Origin: an uncultured Mycoplasmatota bacterium
GTDB taxonomy: Bacteria; Bacillota_I; Bacilli_A; RF39; UBA660
Direction: 5' to 3'
DNA length: 50,823 bases
NCBI GenBank assembly: GCA_947574215.1
Contig: CANPIX010000006.1
Span: forward strand, 1-50,823
Shown here: piece after piece, positions 32,631 through 40,096 of the stretch
How positions within the stretch are numbered: position 1 is the first letter of the stretch
How the letters are laid out: every line of letters begins with the position of its first letter
Notes under the pieces: model-generated
Told to the model about the DNA's origin: nothing
Databases searched by the model: none
What the model saw: the letters and a program-made list of their open reading frames with translations, nothing else
Program-made: the position numbers and the translations under genes

Positions 32631-33734
32631 ATGACAAAAGTAATTGTTGGCATATCAGGAGGAGTGGATTCAGCAGTTGCTGCCTATTTATTGCAAAAAA
32701 AAGGGTATGAAGTTGAAGGTCTTTTTATGCGAAATTGGGATAGTATGCTAAATAACGATATTAATGGAAATCCAAATATTAATAACAGAATTTGTCCACA
32801 AGAACAAGATTATAATGATGCTTTAGAAACTTGTAAAATTTTAAATATTCCGCTTCATCGTGTAGATTTTATTAAAGAATATTGGGATTATGTCTTTTCT
32901 TACTTTTTAAAAGAATTGGAAAAGGGACGAACACCGAATCCTGATTTAATGTGTAATAAATATATTAAATTTGATTTATTTAAAAAAGAAGCGAATCGAC
33001 TAGGAGCGGATTTTATAGCAACTGGTCATTATGCAAGATGTGAAGAGAATAAATTATTACGAGGTGTTGATCAAAATAAAGATCAAAGCTATTTTTTGGC
33101 TAAGATTTCAAAACAGCAATTGGAAAATGTTTTGTTTCCTGTTGGAGAACTTAAAAAAAATGAAGTTCGAAAAATTGCTTTAGAAATTGGCTTAAATGTT
33201 GCAGAAAAAAAAGACTCAACGGGAATTTGCTTTATTGGAGAACGCAATTATCAAGAATTTATTAAAAATTATCTAAAACCAAATCCTGGACCTATTTTGA
33301 ATGTAGAAACAAAAGAACAAATTGGAATACACAATGGATTAATGAATTATACAATTGGTCAAAGAAGAAATGTTGGAATTAGTGGAAACGATAAACGCCA
33401 TTATGTATGTGGTAAAGATATTCATAATAATATTTTATATGTTGCATTTGGAGATAGTGAATTTTTGTATAGTGATATGTGTATTTTAGAAGATATTAAT
33501 TTTATTAGTGATAAGCGTCCAAAGAATTGTACGGCTAAATTTCGTTACCGAGGAGAAGATTATACCGTTTCATTAGAATATATTGATGAAACACATATTA
33601 AGGTATTTTATCCAGAAAGAGTAAAAGCTGTTACACCTGGACAAGCTTGTGTATTTTATTTAGAAGAAGAATGTTTAGGTAGCGGAATTATTAAAGAAAT
33701 TTATAAAAATGGAGAAAAATTATTTTATTTGTAA
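32631..33734 (+). CDS. mnmA: tRNA-specific 2-thiouridylase MnmA
   Basis: Makes s2U34 in tRNA for Glu, Gln and Lys. It has 367 residues. The PP-loop GISGGVDSAVAAYLL is at the N-terminus; catalytic Cys residues are in NPDLMCNKYIKF (near residue 103) and DSTGICFIGER (near residue 200); TIGQRRNVGISG and the C-terminal barrel follow. The ATG at 32631 has AGGTGG upstream; a GTG at 32622 overlaps that site. No sulfur-donor gene (a Cys desulfurase) is adjacent. A monocistronic unit. Confidence 0.97.
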   Translation: MTKVIVGISGGVDSAVAAYLLQKKGYEVEGLFMRNWDSMLNNDINGNPNINNRICPQEQDYNDALETCKILNIPLHRVDFIKEYWDYVFSYFLKELEKGRTPNPDLMCNKYIKFDLFKKEANRLGADFIATGHYARCEENKLLRGVDQNKDQSYFLAKISKQQLENVLFPVGELKKNEVRKIALEIGLNVAEKKDSTGICFIGERNYQEFIKNYLKPNPGPILNVETKEQIGIHNGLMNYTIGQRRNVGISGNDKRHYVCGKDIHNNILYVAFGDSEFLYSDMCILEDINFISDKRPKNCTAKFRYRGEDYTVSLEYIDETHIKVFYPERVKAVTPGQACVFYLEEECLGSGIIKEIYKNGEKLFYL

Positions 33735-33735
33735 C

Positions 33736-33791
33736 TTTACATTCATTTACACTTGACAAAAAAGTGTTAAATGATATAATTTAAATGTAAA
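33736..33791 (+). promoter_or_regulatory. Consensus promoter inside nested inverted repeats (likely operator)
   Basis: TTGACA (33753-33758), a 16-base spacer and TGATATAAT (ending 33780) form the best promoter of the window. It is framed by two dyads: TTTACATT (33736-33743) with AATGTAAA (33784-33791), and CATTTACACTT with AAGTGTTAAATG, which differ by one inserted base and flank the -35. Such dyads over a promoter are typical repressor sites and suggest that the following HTH protein controls itself. Confidence 0.7.
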
Positions 33792-33809
33792 ATCAAGGAG
33801 GTACACTAG

Positions 33810-34586
33810 ATGAATCGATTGAATGAATTGTTACAAGAATTAGGAATATCAAAAGTTAGACTTGCTAAATACTTAGGTGTTAGTCGTCAGATGGTTTATA
33901 ATTATTTGGAATTGGATGATATAAACAAATGGCCTAAAGAAAAGAAGATTTTATTATATAAGTTATTGGACATAGAAGATGGAGAAGAAGGGACTATTAA
34001 AGCCATCAAAGTAACTACAGATTATTTAATGAGTGTAGAATCTAGATTAAATCAAGGCGTTAAAAATTCTAGTGATATGGATAGTTATTTTGATATGAAA
34101 GGTTTAAATAAAGAAGAACAAACTTTGCTTGCGGATTTGACTTATTTATTAAAAGAAAAATTATTGGATGAAAGCAAAAAAGAAGAAAATTATTATGCGA
34201 TTCAATATTTATATCATATGATGCAATCTATAGATAATGTTCCTGAGATTAAATATATTTTTGGATATATGTCTAAAACAACAGGTTTTATTAATCCAGA
34301 AGATTATAAATTTGATGAGGACAAACAATTTATTTTTGAAGGTATTTTGTATTCCGCTTTGACTTTGTATAACAATGGTGGCGCCAGTCGTAGCAAATTA
34401 GCTGAAAGTCATAAACGTTTTGTAAAAGAAATTGAACAAAAAAATGAAGAAAAATTAAGTCGAACTCAGCAATTAAATACCATTAAAATTCAAGCATTAA
34501 AAGAATTAGGATATACGGAAATAAATGAATCCAATGCACAAGAAGTAATTGAAAAAATAGCTGAAATTGAATCAAGAAAGGTATAA
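33810..34586 (+). CDS. XRE-type HTH DNA-binding regulator
   Basis: A 258-residue protein. An N-terminal helix-turn-helix (GISKVRLAKYLGVSRQMVYNYL, about residues 12-33) is followed by a mostly helical region of about 200 residues, rich in Glu, Lys and Tyr, with an Asn-Gly-Gly-Ala turn near residue 190. I do not recognise the C-terminal part. AAGGAGG lies 8 bases before the ATG. Together with the strong promoter in dyads this looks like an abundant, self-regulated DNA-binding protein. It is a single-gene unit with its own terminator. The target genes are unknown. Confidence 0.8.
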   Translation: MNRLNELLQELGISKVRLAKYLGVSRQMVYNYLELDDINKWPKEKKILLYKLLDIEDGEEGTIKAIKVTTDYLMSVESRLNQGVKNSSDMDSYFDMKGLNKEEQTLLADLTYLLKEKLLDESKKEENYYAIQYLYHMMQSIDNVPEIKYIFGYMSKTTGFINPEDYKFDEDKQFIFEGILYSALTLYNNGGASRSKLAESHKRFVKEIEQKNEEKLSRTQQLNTIKIQALKELGYTEINESNAQEVIEKIAEIESRKV

Positions 34587-34600
34587 ACACCTTTTTTATT
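34577..34600 (+). terminator. Terminator of the XRE-type gene
   Basis: AAAGGT (34577-34582) and ACCTTT (34589-34594) are followed by a T run. The stop codon lies in the stem-loop. From here to 34783 I see no gene, only A/T-rich DNA. Confidence 0.65.
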
Positions 34601-34783
34601 TTATCAAATCTTCAATTTCGCATAATATATGTTATGTTAACTTCTTGTTTTCAAATAGATAGACTTGTCTCTCTTTTTATCTTTGTTTCAAAACATTACA
34701 AAAATTAGTTATAACTTTAAACATAAACGATAAAGATTTAGCAACTATATAAGAACACAAAAAAAAGAAAATAAGCAGTAAAC

Positions 34784-34811
34784 TTGCATATTTTCTAAAA
34801 ATGTGTATAAT
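34784..34811 (+). promoter_or_regulatory. Promoter of the candidate antitoxin RNA
   Basis: TTGCAT, a 16-base spacer and TATAAT (34806-34811). Transcription would start near 34818-34820. Confidence 0.7.
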
Positions 34812-34817
34812 ATATAA

Positions 34818-34919
34818 CAGGACAAACAAAAAGAGACATACTTGATTTCGAAGGTTAGGTATTCTCAGTCCATAATGGTTTTGGAACACCTATTCAGTGA
34901 TGAGTAGGTGTTCTTTTTT
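34818..34919 (+). ncRNA. Small RNA, candidate type I antitoxin
   Basis: A transcription unit of about 100 bases with its own promoter and a strong terminator (GAACACCTA 34884-34892 with TAGGTGTTC 34905-34913, then six T), but no good reading frame. The 5' half can fold by GGAC/GTCC and GAGA-ATAC pairing. It is antisense to the 3' part of the predicted toxin mRNA transcribed from the other side, and its terminator arm AACACCTA is also complementary to TAGGTGTT in the toxin leader (35051-35058). This convergent layout with pairing at both ends resembles the par/Fst type I systems of Gram-positives. The call is inference. Confidence 0.6.
34822..34866 (-). terminator. Candidate terminator of the toxin mRNA
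   Basis: On the minus strand GAGAATAC pairs with GTATGTCTC (one bulged G) and is followed by five T and more T-rich sequence. If used, the toxin mRNA would overlap nearly the whole small RNA. Confidence 0.45.
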
Positions 34920-35005
34920 AATGGTTTTTTGGTGGATTCGTAATCTTGTTTATTAAGACTAAAATAACGATAAGAGCAACTAAGTACTCCATTATATCCT
35001 CTCAT
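34865..35005 (-). CDS. Overlapping 46-residue frame in the toxin mRNA
   Basis: It begins at the ATG at 35005, 5-7 bases after the near-perfect Shine-Dalgarno AGGAGGGAGGTGG, and encodes a polar peptide beginning MRGYNGVLSCSYRYFSLN, rich in Lys, Ser, Tyr and Asn. It fully contains the 24-residue frame in another phase. It could be a coupling frame that opens the toxin start, comparable to Mok for Hok, or it could itself be the product. Which frame is translated cannot be told from sequence. Confidence 0.4.
   Translation of the reverse strand: MRGYNGVLSCSYRYFSLNKQDYESTKKPLKKNTYSSLNRCSKTIMD
34918..34992 (-). CDS. Candidate type I toxin: 24-residue hydrophobic peptide
   Basis: The peptide starts MEYLVALIVILVLINK and ends with a short polar tail containing Pro-Pro and Lys (24 residues): one membrane helix with a charged end, like small type I toxins. 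AGAGGAT lies 5 bases before the ATG. Upstream, a stronger Shine-Dalgarno (35010-35022) is hidden in an 11-bp stem. A second frame from the ATG at 35005 overlaps it and may couple translation. The small RNA on the other strand overlaps its 3' region. No family is claimed. Confidence 0.5.
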   Translation of the reverse strand: MEYLVALIVILVLINKITNPPKNH

Positions 35006-35011
35006 AGGACC

Positions 35012-35047
35012 ACCTCCCTCCTGTATTTTAAAAATAAGGAGGGAGGT
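35012..35047 (-). promoter_or_regulatory. Shine-Dalgarno-sequestering hairpin in the toxin leader
   Basis: ACCTCCCTCCT (minus-strand reading, from 35047) pairs with AGGAGGGAGGT (to 35012): 11 G/C-rich base pairs in a genome that is nearly all A/T, with a 14-base loop. It hides the ribosome site, a hallmark of type I toxin mRNAs. A weak promoter, TTGTCA/TATTGT with a 15-base spacer, lies at 35086-35112. Confidence 0.7.
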
Positions 35048-35114
35048 TAAAACACCTAACGTATCAAATACATCTCTAAACCATTACAATACATAAATTG
35101 ACAAAATGACAATA

Positions 35115-35134
35115 AAAAAAAGATATTTATATCT
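35115..35134 (-). terminator. Terminator of the amidotransferase-like gene
   Basis: On the minus strand AAGATAT and ATATCTT (plus 35119-35134) are followed by eight T. It separates the C26 gene from the toxin unit. Confidence 0.7.
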
Positions 35135-35161
35135 TATTGATAATTCGTTTAATTAAGTGCT

Positions 35162-35791
35162 TTATAAAACCGTATAAAAGTAATCAAACAGTCTTTTTGA
35201 ATATATATTTTTGCTTAAACTTTCTGGATGCCATTCTACACCGATAAAGAATGTTTTGCTAGAATCTTCTACAGCTTCAATCACTAAATCATTAGAAATA
35301 GCACTTATGGCTAGATTGGTTGTAGTAACGCGCTCACTATGACGACTATTGACTAAAATAACTGGTTCTTTTATTATTTCGTATAATTTACTGCCTTTTT
35401 TAATCTTTATTTCATGTACATATTCTTCTTCACTTTGATGATTCTTATTTTTGACTATTTCTAAATCTCCTTCAAAAACTAGAGACATTGTTTGCATTCC
35501 AAAACATATGCCTAATGTAGGAATATTAGAATCATACAAATATTTGACTATTTTCAAATCTATATCATGAACTTCTCCCCCACCGCCTGGAATAATAATG
35601 CCATCACATTTTTGAATTAAATTTATAGCTCTTTCAAATTCATCAAATTCGTTATTTCCGAAATCAATGGGAATGCAAATAACTTCCATAGAATATTTCC
35701 GTAAAAATGTTATTAAATCCTTTCGAATTGCTAACAAATCTTTATTTGAAATACTTTTAAATTCTCTTAAAATAATTCCTATTCTTTTCAA
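35162..35791 (-). CDS. Class I glutamine amidotransferase-like hydrolase (C26, PuuD-like)
   Basis: A 209-residue cytoplasmic protein of the gamma-glutamyl-gamma-aminobutyrate hydrolase type. The nucleophile elbow TLGICFGMQTM carries the Cys, oxyanion glycines are in IIIPGGGGEVHD, and the His-Glu pair is in VEWHPES. All three triad residues are present. The exact gamma-glutamyl substrate is unknown. A TTG at 35791 with AAAGGGTG at good distance is preferred over a GTG at 35800 that lies within that site. It follows the ZIP transporter gene by a few bases, so they are one operon. Confidence 0.85.
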   Translation of the reverse strand: MKRIGIILREFKSISNKDLLAIRKDLITFLRKYSMEVICIPIDFGNNEFDEFERAINLIQKCDGIIIPGGGGEVHDIDLKIVKYLYDSNIPTLGICFGMQTMSLVFEGDLEIVKNKNHQSEEEYVHEIKIKKGSKLYEIIKEPVILVNSRHSERVTTTNLAISAISNDLVIEAVEDSSKTFFIGVEWHPESLSKNIYSKRLFDYFYTVL

Positions 35792-35806
35792 AAAAAACAC
35801 CCTTTC

Positions 35807-36559
35807 TTAAAAACAAAAATGATTTATGATCAATAATACTATACCAGTAACCATTCCAAAATAAAATAATTTATGTTCTTTATACTTTCTAATTTCAGGA
35901 TAAATTTCTTCAATAGAAATTGTAATCATAATTCCAGCAACCAATAATAAAATTACGCTTATAAAAGTATCTGTAATTAAATTTTTGAATAAGAGAAATG
36001 CAAGAATAGCACCAAATGGTTCTGCAAGGCCTGAAATAAAGGCTTTTTTTATAGCTTCTCTCTTATTGCCTGTTGCATAATAAATGGGTACCGCTATACT
36101 AATTCCTTCAGGAATATTGTGCAACATAATAGCAATGCCTAATTTAATTCCTAAATCTATATCTTGGTATGCACTTAAAAATGTAGCAATACCTTCTGGA
36201 AAGTTATGAAGCATTAACGCTAGCATACTTAATATTCCAAGTTTATATAAATTAGTCGTATTTTTCTTTTGATTATCTATAAATTTAGTGAAAATTTTAA
36301 TAAGAATAACTCCAATAATAAAAGAGATAATACTTATTAATATGCCTTTACTAATGTTTTGTTTTAAAAGTTGAAATAATGACTCTGGAATTAATTCTGT
36401 AATACTAATTCCTATCATGATAGCTATGGAAAAAGATAGACAAAAAGTTATAAATTTATTAATATTCTTGCTTCTAATCTTAAAAAAGATTACTAAGGCT
36501 CCCAAAGTAGTCGATAAACCTGCAATGGTAGAAATTAACAAAGGACCAATAATTTCCAT
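35807..36559 (-). CDS. ZIP-family metal transporter
   Basis: Inner-membrane importer of zinc or other divalent metals, ZupT-like. It has 250 residues and eight predicted helices. Metal-site motifs are LMLHNFPEGIATF (near residue 120), IMLHNIPEGISIA (near residue 147) and GLAEPFGA (near residue 178). The loop between helices 3 and 4 lacks the His-rich stretch of some ZIPs. GGTGAT lies 3-4 bases before the ATG. It is in an operon with the C26 hydrolase. Because the ZnuA-like protein at 3022 seems unable to bind zinc, this may be an important metal entry route. Confidence 0.93.
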   Translation of the reverse strand: MEIIGPLLISTIAGLSTTLGALVIFFKIRSKNINKFITFCLSFSIAIMIGISITELIPESLFQLLKQNISKGILISIISFIIGVILIKIFTKFIDNQKKNTTNLYKLGILSMLALMLHNFPEGIATFLSAYQDIDLGIKLGIAIMLHNIPEGISIAVPIYYATGNKREAIKKAFISGLAEPFGAILAFLLFKNLITDTFISVILLLVAGIMITISIEEIYPEIRKYKEHKLFYFGMVTGIVLLIINHFCF

Positions 36560-36629
36560 AGTATCACCATTACAATTTATGAATTAAGTCCTTTAAAAAG
36601 TACATAATACTAATGGGAGGTAAAGAATT

Positions 36630-36776
36630 ATGGAAAGAAATAATAATACTAATTCTCGTAATAGTAGAAATTCTAATAGCAATTCTAGAACTCATAATAA
36701 TAGACAAAATAATCAAAAACAAAATGAAAATTCTAGAAATAATAGAAAATCTAGTAAAAACGAACAAAGTCGTTAA
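36630..36776 (+). CDS. Asn/Ser/Arg-rich 48-residue micro-protein
   Basis: Short low-complexity protein. It begins MERNNNTNSRNSRNSNSN; about a third of the residues are Asn, with many Ser and Arg/Lys and no hydrophobic core. GGGAGG is 8 bases before the ATG, and a clean hairpin terminator follows at 36832, so it looks like a true gene. It is strongly basic and likely disordered; nucleic-acid binding is possible. I recognise no family. Confidence 0.62.
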   Translation: MERNNNTNSRNSRNSNSNSRTHNNRQNNQKQNENSRNNRKSSKNEQSR

Positions 36777-36831
36777 TAGAATTTAATTATTCGTTAAATT
36801 CTTAAATTCTGTACGATTTATAGTGCAGATT

Positions 36832-36857
36832 AACCTAGTGGAAACACTAGGTTTTTT
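36832..36857 (+). terminator. Strong terminator of the micro-protein gene
   Basis: AACCTAGTG, loop GAAA and CACTAGGTT (36845-36853) are followed by a T run. The GNRA-type loop makes it the most stable terminator here. Confidence 0.88.
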
Positions 36858-36889
36858 ATTTGATTACCTACTTAAATGAAGATAGATTA

Positions 36890-37777
36890 TTAATTTTTTT
36901 CTTTTTTGGCATGTGGATGTTTTTCATATTCGCTTTTTATTTTTTCATTTACCACATGTGTATAGATTTCCGTGGTAGATAAATCACTATGACCTAAAAG
37001 TTCTTGAATAATACGTAAATCGGCTCCATGACTAAGTAAATGAGTCGCGTAAGAATGCCTTAAGGTATGTGGGCTTATTTCCTTTTCTATTCCTTGTATT
37101 TTGGCAATTTGTTTTAAATTTTTAAAAAATCCTTGTCTCGTGATCGCATTTCCAAAATTATTGATAAATAAATATTCACTCGTTTTATTTTTTAGTAATC
37201 CGTTTCGATATTCGTTGATGTATATTCGTAAATATTTTTCACAAATTTCACTAATGGGACAAATTCGCTCTTTACTCCCCTTCCCCATAACTCGTATTAA
37301 ATCTTCATCTAAATGAATATTATTAAGTTTTAAGTTTACTAATTCACTTACTCGTATTCCAGTTGCATACAGTAGCTCTAACATAGCTTTATTACGATAA
37401 TCAAAGGGTGTATTTAAAGAAAAATCCAACAGCTTGTATACTTCTTCTTCTGTTAAGTAGTGAGGCAAAGATTTTCCTATTTTTGGCTGTTTTATAGTTT
37501 CACAAGGATTAATTTTTAATAACTCTTCATAGACTAAAAATTGATAGAAATTTCGTAGAACGGTAATGTAATGCGCTCTACTTTTTTCAGCCATCGAGTT
37601 ATTAAATTTTAAATATTGTTCAATATCCTTTTTAGTTACTTCTTTTATACTTTTTCCTTTAATAAATTCCTCAAAACGATTTAAGTTATCTTGATAGGAA
37701 AAAATCGTATTTTTAGATAATTTTCTTTCAAATCGCAAAGAATCTAAATATTTTGTATAATATTCTTGATTGGTCAT
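36890..37777 (-). CDS. xerD: Tyrosine recombinase, XerD/XerC type
   Basis: Resolves chromosome dimers at dif sites. It has 295 residues. A SAM-like N-terminal core-binding domain (FERKLSKNTIFSYQDNLNRF) is followed by the catalytic domain with RVSEL (first catalytic Arg near residue 150), the Lys in a beta-hairpin GKGSKER, HTLRHSYATHLL (His and second Arg), LGHSDLS (His) and the nucleophile Tyr in TTEIYTHV. All are present. No adjacent integrated element is seen, which favours a housekeeping Xer. It is divergent from rarA. XerC versus XerD is not settled by sequence alone. Confidence 0.9.
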   Translation of the reverse strand: MTNQEYYTKYLDSLRFERKLSKNTIFSYQDNLNRFEEFIKGKSIKEVTKKDIEQYLKFNNSMAEKSRAHYITVLRNFYQFLVYEELLKINPCETIKQPKIGKSLPHYLTEEEVYKLLDFSLNTPFDYRNKAMLELLYATGIRVSELVNLKLNNIHLDEDLIRVMGKGSKERICPISEICEKYLRIYINEYRNGLLKNKTSEYLFINNFGNAITRQGFFKNLKQIAKIQGIEKEISPHTLRHSYATHLLSHGADLRIIQELLGHSDLSTTEIYTHVVNEKIKSEYEKHPHAKKEKN

Positions 37778-37865
37778 ATTGTCACTCTATTCTATTTAAA
37801 GTATAAAAAAAAATTTATTATCTGTCAATTTTGTATGTTTGTTTAAAAAAAATTGGCGATAGATA

Positions 37866-37874
37866 TGCTATAAT
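37866..37874 (+). promoter_or_regulatory. Extended -10 promoter of rarA-gpsA
   Basis: Perfect TGCTATAAT, 18 bases before the rarA ATG. Confidence 0.65.
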
Positions 37875-37891
37875 AACTAAAGGTGATTTTT

Positions 37892-39097
37892 ATGGAACTT
37901 TTGTCGAATACATTAAGACCAAGTAAGCTCAGTGAAGTAATTGGCCAATCTCATTTAGTTGGTGAAGATAAAATATTATCCAATATGGTTAAAAATAAAA
38001 AAATATTTTCTTTTATTTTGTATGGAAAGCCTGGTATTGGGAAAACTTCAATTGCGAATGCAATAGTAAATGAACTTGGAATGAAACATCGTTTTTTAAA
38101 CGCAACTATTAATAATAAAAAAGATTTTGATATTGTGATTGAAGAAGCCAAAATGAACGGAGAAATGATCGTTATTATTGATGAAATTCACCGTATGAAT
38201 AAAGACAAACAAGATTTGCTTTTACCTTATATTGAGAGTGGCTTGATTCTTTTAATTGGACTAACTACTTCCAATCCCTATCACAAGATTAATCCTGCTA
38301 TTCGTAGTCGAGTGCAAATATTTGAACTTCATGAATTGACAACCGAAGATATTGTATTGGGTTTAAAGCGTGGCTGTAAGAATTTGGAAGATATTGAAAT
38401 TGATCAAGAGACGCTTGAATATATCGCTACTCTTTCCTCAGGAGATTTTCGTAGTGCTTTAAATTTATTAGAAGTGAGTTATTATTCTACAAAAGAAGAT
38501 AAAAAAGTAAGTATTGATTTAGTGAAAGCTATTAATAGCAAGCCTGTGTTTTTTCATGATAAAAACGAAGATGGACATTATGATGTTTTAAGCGCGTTTC
38601 AAAAATCTATTCGAGGAAGTGATGTTGATGCTTCTCTACACTATTTGGCACGCCTAATTGAGGCAGGAGATTTAGATAGTATTTATAGAAGAATGAGTGT
38701 AATTGCTTATGAAGATATTGGACTTGCTAACCCTTCTATTGGACCAAAAGTAATGGCTGCGATTCATGCAAGCGAATTAGTAGGTCTTCCAGAAGCTCGT
38801 ATTCCACTAGGTGTTGTTGTAACTGAAATGGCTTTGTCTCCAAAAAGCAATAGTGCTTATCTTGCTATTAACGCTGCCATTAATGATATACATATTGGAA
38901 ATACAGGAAATGTTCCCAATCACATTAAAACAAGCAGTACAACCTATAAATATCCTCATGATTATAAGAATGATTGGGTGTATCAAGAATATTTACCTGA
39001 ACCATTAAAAGGTAAAAAGTATTATCACAATAAAAGAAATAAGGTTGAAGACAATATGAATAAATTGTATAATGAAATGAAAGGTGGTAATGAATAA
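37892..39097 (+). CDS. rarA: Replication-associated recombination protein RarA/MgsA
   Basis: AAA+ ATPase acting at stalled replication forks. It has 401 residues. The N-terminus LLSNTLRPSKLSEVIGQSHL is typical; Walker A GKPGIGKTS is near residue 46, Walker B IVIIDEIHRMNKD near residue 97, sensor 1 IGLTTSNP, and the C-terminal tetramerisation part YEDIGLANPSIGPKVMAA. The ATG at 37892 has AAAGGTGAT; a GTG at 37883 falls inside that site. It is followed without a gap by gpsA. Confidence 0.95.
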   Translation: MELLSNTLRPSKLSEVIGQSHLVGEDKILSNMVKNKKIFSFILYGKPGIGKTSIANAIVNELGMKHRFLNATINNKKDFDIVIEEAKMNGEMIVIIDEIHRMNKDKQDLLLPYIESGLILLIGLTTSNPYHKINPAIRSRVQIFELHELTTEDIVLGLKRGCKNLEDIEIDQETLEYIATLSSGDFRSALNLLEVSYYSTKEDKKVSIDLVKAINSKPVFFHDKNEDGHYDVLSAFQKSIRGSDVDASLHYLARLIEAGDLDSIYRRMSVIAYEDIGLANPSIGPKVMAAIHASELVGLPEARIPLGVVVTEMALSPKSNSAYLAINAAINDIHIGNTGNVPNHIKTSSTTYKYPHDYKNDWVYQEYLPEPLKGKKYYHNKRNKVEDNMNKLYNEMKGGNE

Positions 39098-40096
39098 ATG
39101 AAAATTGGAATTATTGGAACTGGAGTATTTAGCGTAGCCATTGCTCATACTTTATCTCAAAATACTGATAATTTTATTACAATGTGGAGTGAAAATAAAG
39201 AATTAGTAGAAGAATATAAGAAAACAAATAAAATGGAATCTATTTTTAAAGAGAAAGTTTTTCCAAATAATATAAAACTTACCGATTCATATGAAGAAGC
39301 ATTAAAAGAAATAGATTTGCTTTTTCTTATGACTAGTATTTCTTATTTAAAAGATGTTTCTAAAGTATTAATTGAAAAGGTAGATAAAAGCATTCCTATT
39401 TGTATTGGAACAAAAGGTATTGTTTTGTATGAAGGAAAAGAAAGGTTTGCTTATGAAATAATAAAACAAAATCTTAAAAATCCTTTAGCTTTATTAAGTG
39501 GCCCTACTTATGCAGAAGATGTTGTGTCTTTAGATCCTATTGCTTTTTCAATAGCTTGTAAAAATAAAAAAACAAGAGAAAAATTACTAAAAGCTTTTGA
39601 AGTTGAAAATATAAAAATTGAATTTACACAAGATTTTAAAGGTGTATCTATGTGTGGAAGTTTAAAAAATGTATATGCAATTGGTTCTGGAATTATAGCG
39701 GGTCTAGGTTATAAAGAAAGTACACTTGCCTATTATATAACCGCGGTATACAAAGAATTAGAAACTGTTTTATATTCTTTAAATTCTTCGTTAGCTACAT
39801 TACATAGCCTTGCAGGTTTTGGCGATTTAATTGCTACTTGTTCATCTATTAAAAGTCGAAATTATTCTTTAGGATTATTGTATGGTCAAAAGAAAAATAA
39901 AAAAGAACTCGACTCATACAAAGAGAATAATACAATCGAGGGTTTTGTTTCTATAGAAGCATTTATAAATTTGTTTGTAAAAAATCATATCAAAACACCG
40001 ATTGTAATGGCCATTTTTAAAATTGTTAACGATGAAGAAAAACCAGAATATTTATTAGAAATTTTAAAAGAAAGTAAATTAAATTCTATTTATTAA
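39098..40096 (+). CDS. gpsA: NAD(P)-dependent glycerol-3-phosphate dehydrogenase
   Basis: Makes sn-glycerol 3-phosphate for phospholipids. It has 332 residues. N-terminal nucleotide loop GIIGTGVFSVAIAHTL (the family more often has GAGSWGTAL), then LLSGPTYAEDV near residue 136, catalytic Lys in SLKNVYAIGSGIIAGLGY near residue 190, and GFGDLIATC with SRNYSLG near residues 245-265. The dinucleotide loop is somewhat divergent but the catalytic core is standard. The ATG starts one base after the rarA stop. Its last 18 bases overlap the convergent tcdA. Confidence 0.9.
   Translation: MKIGIIGTGVFSVAIAHTLSQNTDNFITMWSENKELVEEYKKTNKMESIFKEKVFPNNIKLTDSYEEALKEIDLLFLMTSISYLKDVSKVLIEKVDKSIPICIGTKGIVLYEGKERFAYEIIKQNLKNPLALLSGPTYAEDVVSLDPIAFSIACKNKKTREKLLKAFEVENIKIEFTQDFKGVSMCGSLKNVYAIGSGIIAGLGYKESTLAYYITAVYKELETVLYSLNSSLATLHSLAGFGDLIATCSSIKSRNYSLGLLYGQKKNKKELDSYKENNTIEGFVSIEAFINLFVKNHIKTPIVMAIFKIVNDEEKPEYLLEILKESKLNSIY

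Noticed and set aside
34677-34889. Hydrophobic 70-residue frame on the minus strand
   Set aside because: It starts with GTG without a ribosome site, lies across the small-RNA promoter and body, and its hydrophobic make-up is what T-rich DNA gives by chance.
36570-36767. 65-residue minus-strand frame
   Set aside because: It is the shadow of the Asn/Ser/Arg-rich plus-strand gene; the plus strand has the ribosome site and terminator.
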